A stretch of DNA of 64,000 bases from Pseudomonadota bacterium (lineage in GTDB: Bacteria > Myxococcota_A > Polyangia > GCA-2747355): the NCBI GenBank assembly GCA_016702545.1, contig JADJDT010000011.1, forward strand, positions 1 through 64,000, written 5' to 3'. Positions 28,752 through 39,720 of this stretch are shown in pieces. Within the stretch, counting starts at the first letter, position 1. Every line of letters starts with the position of its first letter. The translations under genes were made by a program, and so were the position numbers. The notes under the pieces were generated by a model, which saw nothing but the letters and a program-made list of their open reading frames with translations, ran no database searches and was not told where the DNA came from.

Positions 28752-29566
28752 GTGCAGCAGGCAATCCGTCCCCTCGGCTTGAGCGATGCGCTCGTGCTCG
28801 GCGTCGTCGAGGGGCTGACCGAGTTCCTGCCGATCTCGTCGACCGGGCACCTGATCCTCGCGGGCCGCCTGCTGGGCCAGGAGGGCGAGCTGGCCACGAC
28901 CTTCGAGATCGTGATCCAACTGGGCGCGATCCTCGCCGTGGTCTGGCTCTACCGCGCGCGGCTCTGGGCGCTGGCGCGCGGCCTCGACCAGCCGGCGCCG
29001 CGCCAGCTCGTCGCCAAGCTCTTCGTCGCCTTCTTGCCGGCCGCCTTCGCCGGCCTGCTGCTGCACCGCCCGATCGAGCTGCACCTCTTCGACCCGGCCG
29101 TCGTCGCCTGGGCGCTGGTCGCCGGCGGCCTGGCGATCCTGCTGATCGAGCGCCGCGACCACAGCCAGGGCGTCGACGCGCTCGAGCAGGTCAGCCTGCG
29201 GCAGGCGCTCACCGTCGGCCTGGCGCAGACGTTGGCGCTGATCCCCGGGGTCTCGCGCGCCGGCGCGACGATCATGGGCGCCCTGCTGGTCGGGCTGCGC
29301 CGCACCACGGCCACGGAATTCTCGTTTTTCCTCGCGATCCCGACGATCGGCGCGGCCACGCTCTTCGACCTGGCGAAGCACCACACGCTCTTCGCCGGCC
29401 ACGACGCCGCGGCCCTCGCCCTCGGGCTGCTCACGGCCCTGATCACGGCAGTGCTGGTGATTCGCTGGCTCTTGTCGTATGTCAGCCGGCGCGACTTCAG
29501 CGTCTTCGGCTATTATCGCATCGCCCTGGGCGCACTGACGCTGCTCTACTTCAAGCGCGGAGCTCG

Positions 29567-29570
<4 letters not shown>
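28752..29570 (+). CDS. uppP: Undecaprenyl-diphosphatase
   Basis: A membrane phosphatase (BacA/UppP) that recycles undecaprenyl pyrophosphate to the carrier used by MraY. It has 272 residues with about eight membrane segments. Both active-site motifs are intact: EGLTEFLPISSTGH near the N-terminus and PGVSRAGATIMGALL. The start is GTG 28752. Its stop overlaps the start of the EF-G gene (ATGA), so their translation is likely coupled, an unusual pairing. Confidence 0.96.
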
Positions 29571-31648
<2,078 letters not shown>

Positions 31649-31677
31649 TCGCCGCCCCGCGGCCTTCAGGAGGCAAC

Positions 31678-33048
31678 ATGGACAGTCAAGAGCCGGGTGC
31701 AGTGCCGGGCGCGGCCGCATTGCCGAACGCGGCCGCATTGCAGAACTCCGTCACCCTACAGAACCCGCTCCACCTGCTGGCGCATTCGATGCTCGGCTGG
31801 CCTGGTCCCGGCCGCCTGGGCGTGGTGATGGCGCGCGCCGGCGAGGGCAAGACGGCCTGCCTGGTGCAGATCAGCCTCAGCCACCTGCTGCGCGGGCAGA
31901 CGGTGCTGCACGTCTCGCTCGAGCACAGCCTCGACCACGTGCAGTCCTGGTACGACGCGCTCTTCGAGCACGTGGCCGGCGACGAGGAGGAGCGCCGGCT
32001 CGAAGCGACGCAGGCGATGATCACCCACCGGCGGATGATCTTGACCTTCATCGAGCGGCGCCTGCGCCCGGAGAAGCTGGCGGAGTCGCTGGCCGCGCTG
32101 CGCAAGACGACCGGCTTCGCGCCCGAGGTGCTGATCATCGACGGCTACGACTTCGATGGCCTGACCGTCGACGAGCAGCGCGCGGTGATCGATGGCTTCA
32201 CCGCACAGGCGGGCGCGCTGGGCGCTGAGCTGTGGATGGCGGTGCAGACGCACCGCGAGCACACGGGCCAGCACCCGGTGCGCATCCCGCCACCGGCCGA
32301 CGCCTGGAGCGAGCGCATCGAGGTCGCGCTCTTCCTCGAGCCGCACGAGGGCGATATCGCCGTGCGCCTGCTCAAGCGGCACAGCGAGAGCAGCCCGGCC
32401 GACACGGCGCTACGGCTGCAGCCACGCACGCACCGCCTGGTGACGCAGGAGCTGAAGATCGTCGGCGACGGGCTGAGCGCGCAGACCACGGCCAGCGGGG
32501 TCACCCTGCTCTCCGGCGGCGCCGCGGGCACGGAGAGCGAGTTCGGTGCCTGCGCTGAGCGCTGGGGCCTCGGCGAGCTGAACTTCACCTTCGCCGGGCG
32601 CACGCCGACCCGCACGCGCAATCTGGTCTGGCTCAGCGAGCAGGAGCTGGCCCAGGGGGCCGTCAGCCCGGTCTATCTGCAGGCGCACATGCACCGCAGC
32701 TACCCGGACAGCGAGCAGCTCCGGCGCACGCTGCAGAGCATCTGGCACCAGGTCAACACGGCCGGCGAGGTCTTCGCCGTCGGCCTGATCCAGCCCGACC
32801 AGACCGTCAAGGGCGGCACGGGCTGGGCGGTCGAGCTCGGCCGGCTATGGAAGAAGGCGGTCCACGTCTACGACCAGGAGCGCCGTGGCTGGTACACCTG
32901 GCAGGGGGCAGGCTGGGTCGCCGAGGCGCCGCCGATGATTCGCGCCCGCCGCTGGTGCGGCACCGGCACGCGCAGCCTGGCCGACCACGGCCGCGCGGCC
33001 GTTCGCGAGCTCTTCGAGCGCTCCTTCGGCCCCGCCCCGCGAGACTGA
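31678..33048 (+). CDS. P-loop ATPase (KaiC/DnaB-like) fused to a SLOG-like domain
   Basis: A 456-residue two-domain protein. Residues about 30-230 form a RecA-fold ATPase: a Walker A-like loop in MARAGEGKTACLVQ, VLHVSLEHSLDHVQSW, and Walker B in EVLIIDGYDFDGL. Residues about 275-430 look like a SLOG-family Rossmann domain: TLLSGGAAGTESEFGACAER, RTPTRTRNLVWL, VFAVGLIQPDQTVKGGTGWA, VHVYDQERRGWYTW. SLOG domains bind nucleotide-derived ligands and occur in signalling and phage-defence proteins. A strong AGGAGG lies 5 bp before the ATG. The role is unknown. The gene sits alone between fusA and a MITE-like element next to a VapBC-type pair. Confidence 0.7.
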   Translation: MDSQEPGAVPGAAALPNAAALQNSVTLQNPLHLLAHSMLGWPGPGRLGVVMARAGEGKTACLVQISLSHLLRGQTVLHVSLEHSLDHVQSWYDALFEHVAGDEEERRLEATQAMITHRRMILTFIERRLRPEKLAESLAALRKTTGFAPEVLIIDGYDFDGLTVDEQRAVIDGFTAQAGALGAELWMAVQTHREHTGQHPVRIPPPADAWSERIEVALFLEPHEGDIAVRLLKRHSESSPADTALRLQPRTHRLVTQELKIVGDGLSAQTTASGVTLLSGGAAGTESEFGACAERWGLGELNFTFAGRTPTRTRNLVWLSEQELAQGAVSPVYLQAHMHRSYPDSEQLRRTLQSIWHQVNTAGEVFAVGLIQPDQTVKGGTGWAVELGRLWKKAVHVYDQERRGWYTWQGAGWVAEAPPMIRARRWCGTGTRSLADHGRAAVRELFERSFGPAPRD

Positions 33049-33091
33049 AGCCCCCCGCCGGCGCGACAGCGGTCCAGCGAGCGGGTGCCGC

Positions 33092-33237
33092 TAGGAGCCT
33101 GTCGGGAAATTGCTGCGCCGCCCGACCGCTGCGTTGCGGCTGTGCGCCGGTGCTCACGTACCAGCCCGTACGTTCCGCTCCGGTGCTCGCCGCGCCTTGC
33201 GCTCGGGCGGCTCGCGACATTTCCCGACAGACTCCTA
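33092..33237. repeat. MITE-like palindromic element, copy 2
   Basis: A 146-bp element from TAGGAGCCTGTCGG to CCGACAGACTCCTA, closely similar along its length to 8949-9093. The last three bases (CTA, 33235-33237) are the stop codon of the PIN toxin gene on the minus strand. The element has therefore inserted at, or formed, the toxin's C-terminus. Confidence 0.8.
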
Positions 33238-33654
33238 GCGGGCGGCGAAGGGGTTCTCGACGCGAACGCCGTCGATGACCTGTCCAGCGTTGAGATCCTC
33301 CGTCAGCACCCGCGTGCAACCGGCGGCCGAGGCGCTACGCAGGACCAGCGCGTCCCAGAACGAAATCCCGTGCAGCCGGTGCAAATCGATCGCGCCGAGG
33401 ATCAACTCGGGCCGCACGAGCACCACCTCCAGCTGCGCGAGCCGCTCGACCTTGCGTCGCGCGAGGTCGGCCGGCACGCCCAGCTTCTTGGTCGCGATCA
33501 CGAAGAACTCCTGCAGCACCTGGGTCGAGACCACGGCCTGGGAGGCCCCGATCAAGCGGCGGAGGACCGCCCGCGCGCGCTCACGCTTCAGCCCCGCCGC
33601 AGCGTCGTCCGCGTAGATCAGCACGTTCGTGTCGATGAAGGTGCGCTGACTCAC
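33235..33654 (-). CDS. PIN-domain toxin (VapC-type)
   Basis: A 139-residue PIN ribonuclease. The acidic residues are in FIDTNVLIYAD (Asp8), in the glutamate of VLQEFFVI and in SFWDALVLRSA, followed by VLTEDLNAGQ. The start is GTG 33654, overlapping the antitoxin stop as GTGA. The C-terminus (VENPFAAR) ends on a TAG supplied by the MITE-like repeat. VapC toxins cleave specific RNAs until bound by the antitoxin. Confidence 0.9.
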   Translation of the reverse strand: MSQRTFIDTNVLIYADDAAAGLKRERARAVLRRLIGASQAVVSTQVLQEFFVIATKKLGVPADLARRKVERLAQLEVVLVRPELILGAIDLHRLHGISFWDALVLRSASAAGCTRVLTEDLNAGQVIDGVRVENPFAAR

Positions 33655-33881
33655 AACCGGCCCTTGTAGGCGTCGCCCCGTCGTACGGGCCGGCCGCCCG
33701 AGTCTCCGGGGTGGGCTTCGAAGAGCGCGAGGATCTCCTCGGCCAGGGCATCCCCCTCGCGGTGATCCGCCAGGCGCTCGAGGTAGTCGCGGATCAGCGC
33801 GTTGAGGCTCTTCCCCTGCTGCCGCGCGACCTCGCGCGCACGGGCCAACACGGTCTCGGCAATGGCGAGCGTGAGGTTCAT
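33651..33881 (-). CDS. Ribbon-helix-helix type antitoxin of the PIN toxin
   Basis: A 76-residue protein with a short N-terminal strand (MNLTLAIAETVLARAREVARQQG) and SLNALIRDYLERLAD, which fits an RHH/CopG-like DNA-binding domain. The C-terminal tail would bind the toxin. The start is ATG 33881, with another ATG two codons upstream at 33887. It is immediately upstream of and overlaps the PIN gene. It likely represses its own promoter in the roughly 30 bp before dedA. Confidence 0.8.
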   Translation of the reverse strand: MNLTLAIAETVLARAREVARQQGKSLNALIRDYLERLADHREGDALAEEILALFEAHPGDSGGRPVRRGDAYKGRL

Positions 33882-33912
33882 CGACACAGGTTATGTGCGC
33901 ACAGATTCCGTG

Positions 33913-34602
33913 TCAACGGCCGGGCAGGGCCGGCGCCGGTCCCTTCGGGGCCGGGTCGGCGCCGCCACGCTGCCGGCGGGCGCGCACGAACTCGATCACG
34001 ATCGGCAGCACCGAGAGGACGATGATCGCCATGATCACCAGCGTGAAGTTGCGCCGCACCACCGGGATGTTGCCGAAGAAGTAGCCGGCGTAGCTGAAGA
34101 GCCCGACCCAGACCACGCCCCCCACCACGTTGAAGAGGACGAAGCGCCGATAGCTCATCGCGCCGACGCCGGCGACGAAGGGGGCGAAGGTGCGGATGAT
34201 CGGCACGAAGCGCGCGAGGATGATCGTCTTGCCGCCGTGCTTCTCGTAGAAGCGGTGCGTGCGCTCGAGGTACTCCTGCCGTAGCCAACGCACGCGGCCG
34301 TTGAGCACCCGCGGCCCCGCCCAGGCCCCGATCCAGTAGTTCAGCGTATCGCCCGCGATCGCCGCCACGGCCAGCAGGGCGGCCAGCAGGTGAATATCGA
34401 GCGAGCCCAGCGCCGCGAAGGTGCCCGCGGCGAAGAGCAGCGAGTCGCCCGGGAGGAAGGGCGTGACCACCAGCCCCGTCTCGCAGAAGACGACCAAGAA
34501 GAGCAGCAGATGGGTCCACACGCCGTACTGCGAGATGATCGCGCCCAGGTGGCGGTCGAGGTGCAGCACGAAGTCGATCAGCATCGTCACGAGCTCAGTC
34601 AT
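33913..34602 (-). CDS. DedA family membrane protein
   Basis: A 229-residue DedA/SNARE-associated protein of the inner membrane. The family blocks are ETGLVVTPFLPGDSLLFAAG, GDTLNYWIGAWAG, KTIILARFVPIIRTFAPFVA and a C-terminal membrane helix. DedA members act as lipid scramblases or flippases, including for undecaprenyl phosphate, which would suit the lipid-carrier genes nearby. This is family knowledge and not shown here. The gene is divergent from glgP. Confidence 0.9.
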   Translation of the reverse strand: MTELVTMLIDFVLHLDRHLGAIISQYGVWTHLLLFLVVFCETGLVVTPFLPGDSLLFAAGTFAALGSLDIHLLAALLAVAAIAGDTLNYWIGAWAGPRVLNGRVRWLRQEYLERTHRFYEKHGGKTIILARFVPIIRTFAPFVAGVGAMSYRRFVLFNVVGGVVWVGLFSYAGYFFGNIPVVRRNFTLVIMAIIVLSVLPIVIEFVRARRQRGGADPAPKGPAPALPGR

Positions 34603-34884
34603 GGCCGGTCAGCATCCTTCTCCGCCCGCACCGCAGAGGCTTTCGCCCCACCACCGCAGCGGGCGGCGCAGTGTGCCTCAGGCGCCGGCCCGCGGCAACC
34701 GCCGCGCGCCCCGCTACACCGGCGCCCCTCGTCGCCGGCGGTCGCTCCACGCCCAACTCGCGGCGTCCTCGCCCTTGGGGGCGCCGCACGATCGCGTGTA
34801 TCATCGCGCAGCTCAGCTCGGCTCTTGCACCATCGCGCGATCGCCGCGTTCCCGTCGTCACCGACCGCGGCTCGGAGGGCTCCG

Positions 34885-37467
34885 ATGCGGGACAGCATGC
34901 TGTTTCGGCGCTGGGAGACGTTCAACAAGGGGATGGACCGCGAGAGCATCCTGCGCTCCTTCGCCAGCCACCTCGAGTACTCGTTGTCCAAGGACAAGTT
35001 CACCGCCACGCCGCACGACCTCTACCTGGCGCTTTCGCTGGCCGCCCGCGACCGCATGGTCGAGCGCTGGATTCACACGCAGCAGACCTACTATCGCGCC
35101 GACGCCAAGCGCGTCTACTACCTCTCGGCCGAGTACCTGATCGGCCGCGCGCTGGTGAACAACCTGATCAACCTCGGCATCTACGATGAGACCCGCGCCG
35201 CGCTGAAGCAGGTTAACCTCGAGCTCTCCGATCTGGTCGAGCAGGAGCCCGACGCGGGCCTGGGCAACGGCGGCCTCGGGCGCCTGGCGGCGTGCTTTCT
35301 CGACTCGATGGCCGCGCTCGAGCTGCCGGCCTACGGCTACGGCATTCGCTACGAGTTCGGCATCTTCGAGCAGGTGATCCGCCACAACCGCCAGATCGAG
35401 CGCCCGGAGCTCTGGCTCAAGGCCGGCAACCCGTGGGAGGTCGCGCGGCCCGAGCGCGCCTACGTCGTGCACTTCTACGGCCAGACGCGCCACCTCACGC
35501 TGCCCGATGGCCGGCTCAAGGTCGAGTGGGTCGACACGCAGCGCGTGATCGGCATGGCCTACGACTACCCGATCGACGGCTACGGCAACGAGTCCGTCAA
35601 CACGCTGCGCCTGTGGGCCGCCCGCGCCTCCAAGGAGTTCGACCTCGAGTACTTCCATCACGGGAACTACCTCAAGGCCGTCGAGGAGAAGAACCTCTCC
35701 GAGAACATCTCCAAGGTGCTCTACCCCAACGACACCTTCTTCGAGGGCCAGGAGCTGCGGCTCAAGCAGCAGTACTTCTTCGTCTCCTGCTCGATCCGCG
35801 ACATCCTGCGGCGCTATCTGGTGAGCCACCGCGACTTCGCCGCCTTCCCCGACAAGGCGGCGATTCAGCTCAACGACACCCACCCCTCGCTCGCGATCAC
35901 CGAGCTGATGCGCCTGCTGATCGACGAGCACGAGCTGAGCTGGGACGTGGCCTGGGACCTGACGGTCCGCACCTTCGCCTATACCAACCACACGCTGCTG
36001 GCCGAGGCGCTCGAGCGCTGGCCGGTCTCGATGCTCGGCAACCTGCTGCCGCGCCACCTCGAGATCATCTACGAGATCAATCGGCGCTTCCTGCGCGAGG
36101 TCGCCGTGCTGCACCCGGGCGACAACGAGCGGCTGCGCCGGGTCTCGCTGATCGAGGAGGGCGCGGACAAGCACGTGCGCATGGCGCACCTGGCGATCGT
36201 CGGCTCGCACTCGGTCAACGGCGTGTCCGAGCTGCACACGCGGCTGCTGAAGGAGCGCGAGCTGCGCGACTTTCAGGAGCTGCTGCCCGAGCGGTTCAAC
36301 AACAAGACCAACGGGGTGACCCAGCGCCGCTGGCTGCTGGCCGCCAACCCCGCGTTGGCCGAGCTGATCACCGCGCGCATCGGTCAGGGCTAGATCCTCG
36401 AACTCGATCAGCTCCGCCAGCTCGAGCCCCTGGCCGAGGACAGCGAGCTCCAGCAGGCCTTCGCCGCGATCAAGCGCGACAACAAGCGGGCCCTGGCCGA
36501 GCTGACGCACGCGCTGACCGGGCTGACGATCGACCCCGCGTCGATCTTCGACGTCCAGGTCAAGCGCATCCACGAGTACAAGCGACAGCTCCTCAACGCG
36601 CTGCACTTCATCGCCACCTGGCTCCGACTGAAGCAGGAGGGCCCGGGCGACTTCCACCCGCGCACCTTCATCCTCGGCGGCAAGGCGGCGCCCGATTACC
36701 ACACGGCCAAGCTGATCATTCGCCTGATCTGCAGCGCCGCCGACGTGATCAACAACGATCCGACCACGCGCGACCTACTGCGCGTCGTCTTCCTGCCCAA
36801 CTACCGCGTCTCGCTGGCCGAGCGCATCATCCCCGCCGCCGATGTGGCCGAACAGATCTCGACCGCCGGCTTCGAGGCCTCCGGCACCAGCAACATGAAG
36901 TTCATGCTCAATGGCGCGCTGACGATCGGCACCCTGGACGGCGCCAACATCGAGATGCTGGAGGAGGCCGGTGCCGACAACATCTTCATCTTCGGCCTGA
37001 CCACCGAAGAGGCGGTCGCCCTGCGGCCGAGCTACCAGCCCCGCGCCTACTACGAGAGCCAGTGTTGGCTGCGCGAGGCGATCGACCTGATTCGGGATGG
37101 CTTCTTCTCGCCCGACGAGCGCGGGCTCTTCCAGCCGCTGGTCAGCAGCCTGCTCGACCACGACCGCTTCTTCGTGCTGGCCGACTTCGCCGCCTACGCC
37201 GACACCCAGCAGCGCATCTCCGCGGCCTACGCCGACCAGCCCGGCTGGCTGCGACGCGCGATCCTCAATGTCGCGCGCAGCGGGCGCTTCTCCTCGGACC
37301 GCGCCATTCGCGAGTACAACCGCGACATCTGGCACGCCGAGCCGGTCTCCGTCACGCGCGAGGCCGTCAGCAATCTCAATGGCCTGAGCCTGCGGCGGAG
37401 CACCACGGGCGAGTTCTTCATCGGTGGGGATGGCGGCGAGGACGGCCCCTCGGGGCGGGGCACCTGA
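34885..37467 (+). CDS. glgP: Glycogen/maltodextrin phosphorylase with an in-frame amber codon
   Basis: The enzyme releases glucose-1-phosphate from alpha-1,4-glucans. The reading frame is 860 codons from ATG 34885, normal for the family. It includes LGNGGLGRLAACF, the N-terminal RRW motif, QLNDTHPSLAI, FNNKTNGVTQRRW and the pyridoxal lysine at about residue 672 in SGTSNMKFMLNGAL. Codon 503 (36391-36393) is TAG inside ARIGQG-stop-ILELDQL, where relatives have tryptophan, so one TGG to TAG change explains it. The frame on both sides is intact. Unless read through or a sequence error, the gene is a very recent pseudogene. It works with the GH57 enzyme in glycogen turnover. Confidence 0.9.
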
Positions 37468-37476
37468 AGGGAAGGG

Positions 37477-37498
37477 GCGGAGCGAGCGCCCGCTCCGC
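37477..37498. terminator. Hairpin between convergent genes
   Basis: GCGGAGCG (37477-37484) pairs with CGCTCCGC (37491-37498) across a 6-base loop, in the 43 bp between the ends of glgP and the lipoprotein gene. No U-tract follows. It could serve both strands. Confidence 0.5.
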
Positions 37499-37510
37499 GC
37501 GGAACTACGA

Positions 37511-38170
37511 CTACGGCGCCTTCGGCACGCAGAGGCGGCCCGCAATCGGCGCCGGCTTCCCGATCGAATTGCCGAGCACCACGATCGCGCCGCTCGCCCC
37601 GGCATAGGCGCCATCGCCGCCGTTGATGATGATCTGCTCGGTGACCGTGCCCGTCGCCAGATCGATGATGTTGGTGTCGCGCGTCTGCAGCGATCCCTTC
37701 GCGTCCGCCAGCGTCGCGCGCGCCGTCAGCACCAGGCGCGTGGGCACGAAGGGCGGCGAGGGCCACTCGTGCAGCGTCGCGGGGGTCGCCGTGCCGCCGA
37801 ACTGCAACGCTTCGCTGGTCAGCCCGGCATACCCGGTGCTTGCCAGGGGCCCCGTCACCTTCACCGTGAAGCAGGCCGGGCTGCCCGTCGGGTCCGGATT
37901 GCCGACATAGGTGGGGCCCGGCACCTTGGAGCTGATGGTGCAGGTTCCGGCGGGCTCCGGCAACAGCAGCACGGTCCCCGTGATCTTCTTGCACTTGAGG
38001 CCAGTCGGCGCGTCGAGCTCGCCCGCCGCGTCGGTGTCGTTCACGGCAGCGGCGAGGCTGCCGGGCTCTTGGATGCCCACCTCGTCCGAGGCGGCTCCGC
38101 AGCCCGTGGCGGCGACCAGGGCTAGCGTTGTGGCAGCGACGATCGGAGCGAGCACGAAACGACGTGACAT
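37511..38170 (-). CDS. Predicted lipoprotein, 219 aa
   Basis: The ATG at 38170 has AGGAGG five bases upstream. A signal peptide (FVLAPIVAATTLALVAATGC) ends in a lipobox-like cysteine, so the protein is likely exported and lipid-anchored. The mature part is rich in Gly, Thr and beta-strand patterns and may be a beta-sandwich or barrel: FTVKVTGPLASTGYAGL, RLVLTARATLADAKGSLQTR, EQIIINGGDGAYAGASGAIV. The last resembles the allene oxide cyclase/dirigent-like YxGASG repeats. The exact family is not certain. Confidence 0.72.
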   Translation of the reverse strand: MSRRFVLAPIVAATTLALVAATGCGAASDEVGIQEPGSLAAAVNDTDAAGELDAPTGLKCKKITGTVLLLPEPAGTCTISSKVPGPTYVGNPDPTGSPACFTVKVTGPLASTGYAGLTSEALQFGGTATPATLHEWPSPPFVPTRLVLTARATLADAKGSLQTRDTNIIDLATGTVTEQIIINGGDGAYAGASGAIVVLGNSIGKPAPIAGRLCVPKAP

Positions 38171-38902
38171 GGTACCTCCTGTGCCTCGGGAGGGTGTCCC
38201 GAGTTGGTGAAGAGCCCGGCGTCCGGGTGCGTCTGCGCGGCAAGCACGAACCGAGCCACGTCCATCGAGCGAGCCGCGCGCGTCTCGAACGAGACGAGCG
38301 CTGGACGCCTTGCGGCCCAGCGTGCGGCGTCCGCGCGAGCGACTATCCTCGCCCAGCGCAAGCGCCTTCTGGCGGACCGCCGCCGCCGTTCGAGCCGCTG
38401 CGGCGGCGAGCACGACCTCTGGAAGGCGCCCTCGCAACCGGCCCCGCGGCGCGTCAGGGCCGGGGCCGGCGCCCCGCCCGGAGGCACCAGCAACGCCTGT
38501 CGTCGGCCCAGGCTGAAGGTGGAACCACGCTGAATCATGGGAGTCGAGGGCCTTAGCGGGCGAGCGGGGGGCAGCCCCTCGGGGCGGGGGCGGGCGGCCC
38601 CGGCGACCCTCCGATCCTCGGAGACCGCAGGCGCGCGAGCACGCGATCGTCTTCGCCAGCGCCGACAAGGCGGCCTGGAAGCAGCTCGGCGACCTCGCTC
38701 ATGCGACGACGCAGAGCGTGGCCAGGCTTGCCCACACCGGAGCCCGCCGGAGCCCTGGCGCTATCTGCGCGTCTGTCGCGGCAGTGGCGGTAGGGGTGAA
38801 GCTGCTCGAAGCGGTAGTTGCGCTTGTCAACCACCCACCCGTCAAAAAAGTCGGATGGGTCCTAACGTCGGGTGGGAGATCGCGCTGGTTGGCTGATACC
38901 TG
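38171..38902. other. Gene-poor stretch sharing short blocks with the 51-kb region
   Basis: No intact gene is seen. 38792-38818 is identical over 27 bp to part of the fic gene at 51829-51855; on the minus strand it encodes YRFEQLHP, the sequence before the Fic catalytic histidine. 38766-38792 is also nearly identical to 51007-51033. These are probably fragments of transferred DNA. Confidence 0.5.
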
Positions 38903-39205
38903 ATGCGGACCACGAGCCAGAGCACGCAGACCACGCAGACGGTGAGCCAGGGCCAGAGCCGCTACGGGACCGCCGAGCCGCAGATCGAGATCCGGCTCCC
39001 GAAGGGCACCAGCCACCGCCTGGTGAGCGCCGCGCTCCACAAGCTCGCCGCCGACGTCGAGCTGGCCACGCCCGAGCGGGAGCGCTGGATCGTCCAGACA
39101 GAGAGCTTCTACGACGCTCGCGGCCGCGTCTATCTTGAGCTGGCCGACGCAACGCCCGCCGAGGCCGAGCGGGGTATGGCGATGCTGAAAAAGCTCGTGA
39201 GCTGA
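38903..39205 (+). CDS. Small hypothetical protein, 100 aa
   Basis: The start is ATG 38903. The N-terminal 25 residues are Ser/Thr/Gln-rich and the remainder forms a compact alpha/beta fold (IEIRLPKGTSHRLVSAALHK, IVQTESFYDARGRVYLELAD, AERGMAMLKKLV). It has no signal peptide, and no family is recognised. Coding character is good. It is convergent with the marR-like gene. Confidence 0.55.
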   Translation: MRTTSQSTQTTQTVSQGQSRYGTAEPQIEIRLPKGTSHRLVSAALHKLAADVELATPERERWIVQTESFYDARGRVYLELADATPAEAERGMAMLKKLVS

Positions 39206-39251
39206 GCCGCGGCGCGCGGGAGCGCGAGTAACCGGTTCCATTAGAAGCCGG

Positions 39252-39617
39252 CTATTTGGCTTGCAGCTCCTCCCCAAGCAGGCCGGTGAGTTGGTCAACG
39301 ATTGTCACCATTGCTGACAGCTCCTCCGCGCGTGCGCCCCCGAGGAGGCGCTCCACGGCGTTCTCGACGGTGCCCTCGGACGGTCGGTCCAGCGCGCGGC
39401 CCTTCGCGGTGAGGCCGAGAGACGCGCGCCGCTTATCGCGCGGGTCGCGTCGCCGCTCGAGCAGGCCCTTGCCCTCGAGGCGATTGAGAGACGCCGACAC
39501 CGTGCCGGGGTCGACGTGGAGCAAGCTCGCGAGCTGACCCGCTGTCATGCCCGGGTACTTTCCGACGCAGCGGAGGATCAGCCGTTGCTGCGCCGTCACG
39601 CCCAAGCGCCTCTCCAT
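39252..39617 (-). CDS. MarR family transcriptional regulator (probably truncated at the start by a frameshift)
   Basis: The winged helix is complete: VTAQQRLILRCVGKYPGMTA, QLASLLHVDPGTVSASLNRL, GLLERRRDPRDKRRASLGLT. The in-frame ATG is 39617, but the reading frame upstream already encodes good MarR helix 1 sequence (LDFLQRLWRLNHALEHVSSH). A separate ATG at 39724 overlaps the otsB stop as ATGA. One indel near 39690 would give the full-length gene coupled to otsB. It probably controls the trehalose genes through the palindrome at 42560-42597. Confidence 0.85.
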   Translation of the reverse strand: MERRLGVTAQQRLILRCVGKYPGMTAGQLASLLHVDPGTVSASLNRLEGKGLLERRRDPRDKRRASLGLTAKGRALDRPSEGTVENAVERLLGGARAEELSAMVTIVDQLTGLLGEELQAK

Positions 39618-39720
39618 GTGGCTCGAGACATGCTCGAGGGCGTGGTTCAGCCGCCAGAGACGCTGAAGGAAGTCAAGAGCCGGCCCCAGGGATAGCTCGC
39701 GGTCGAATCAGCCTGCTTGG

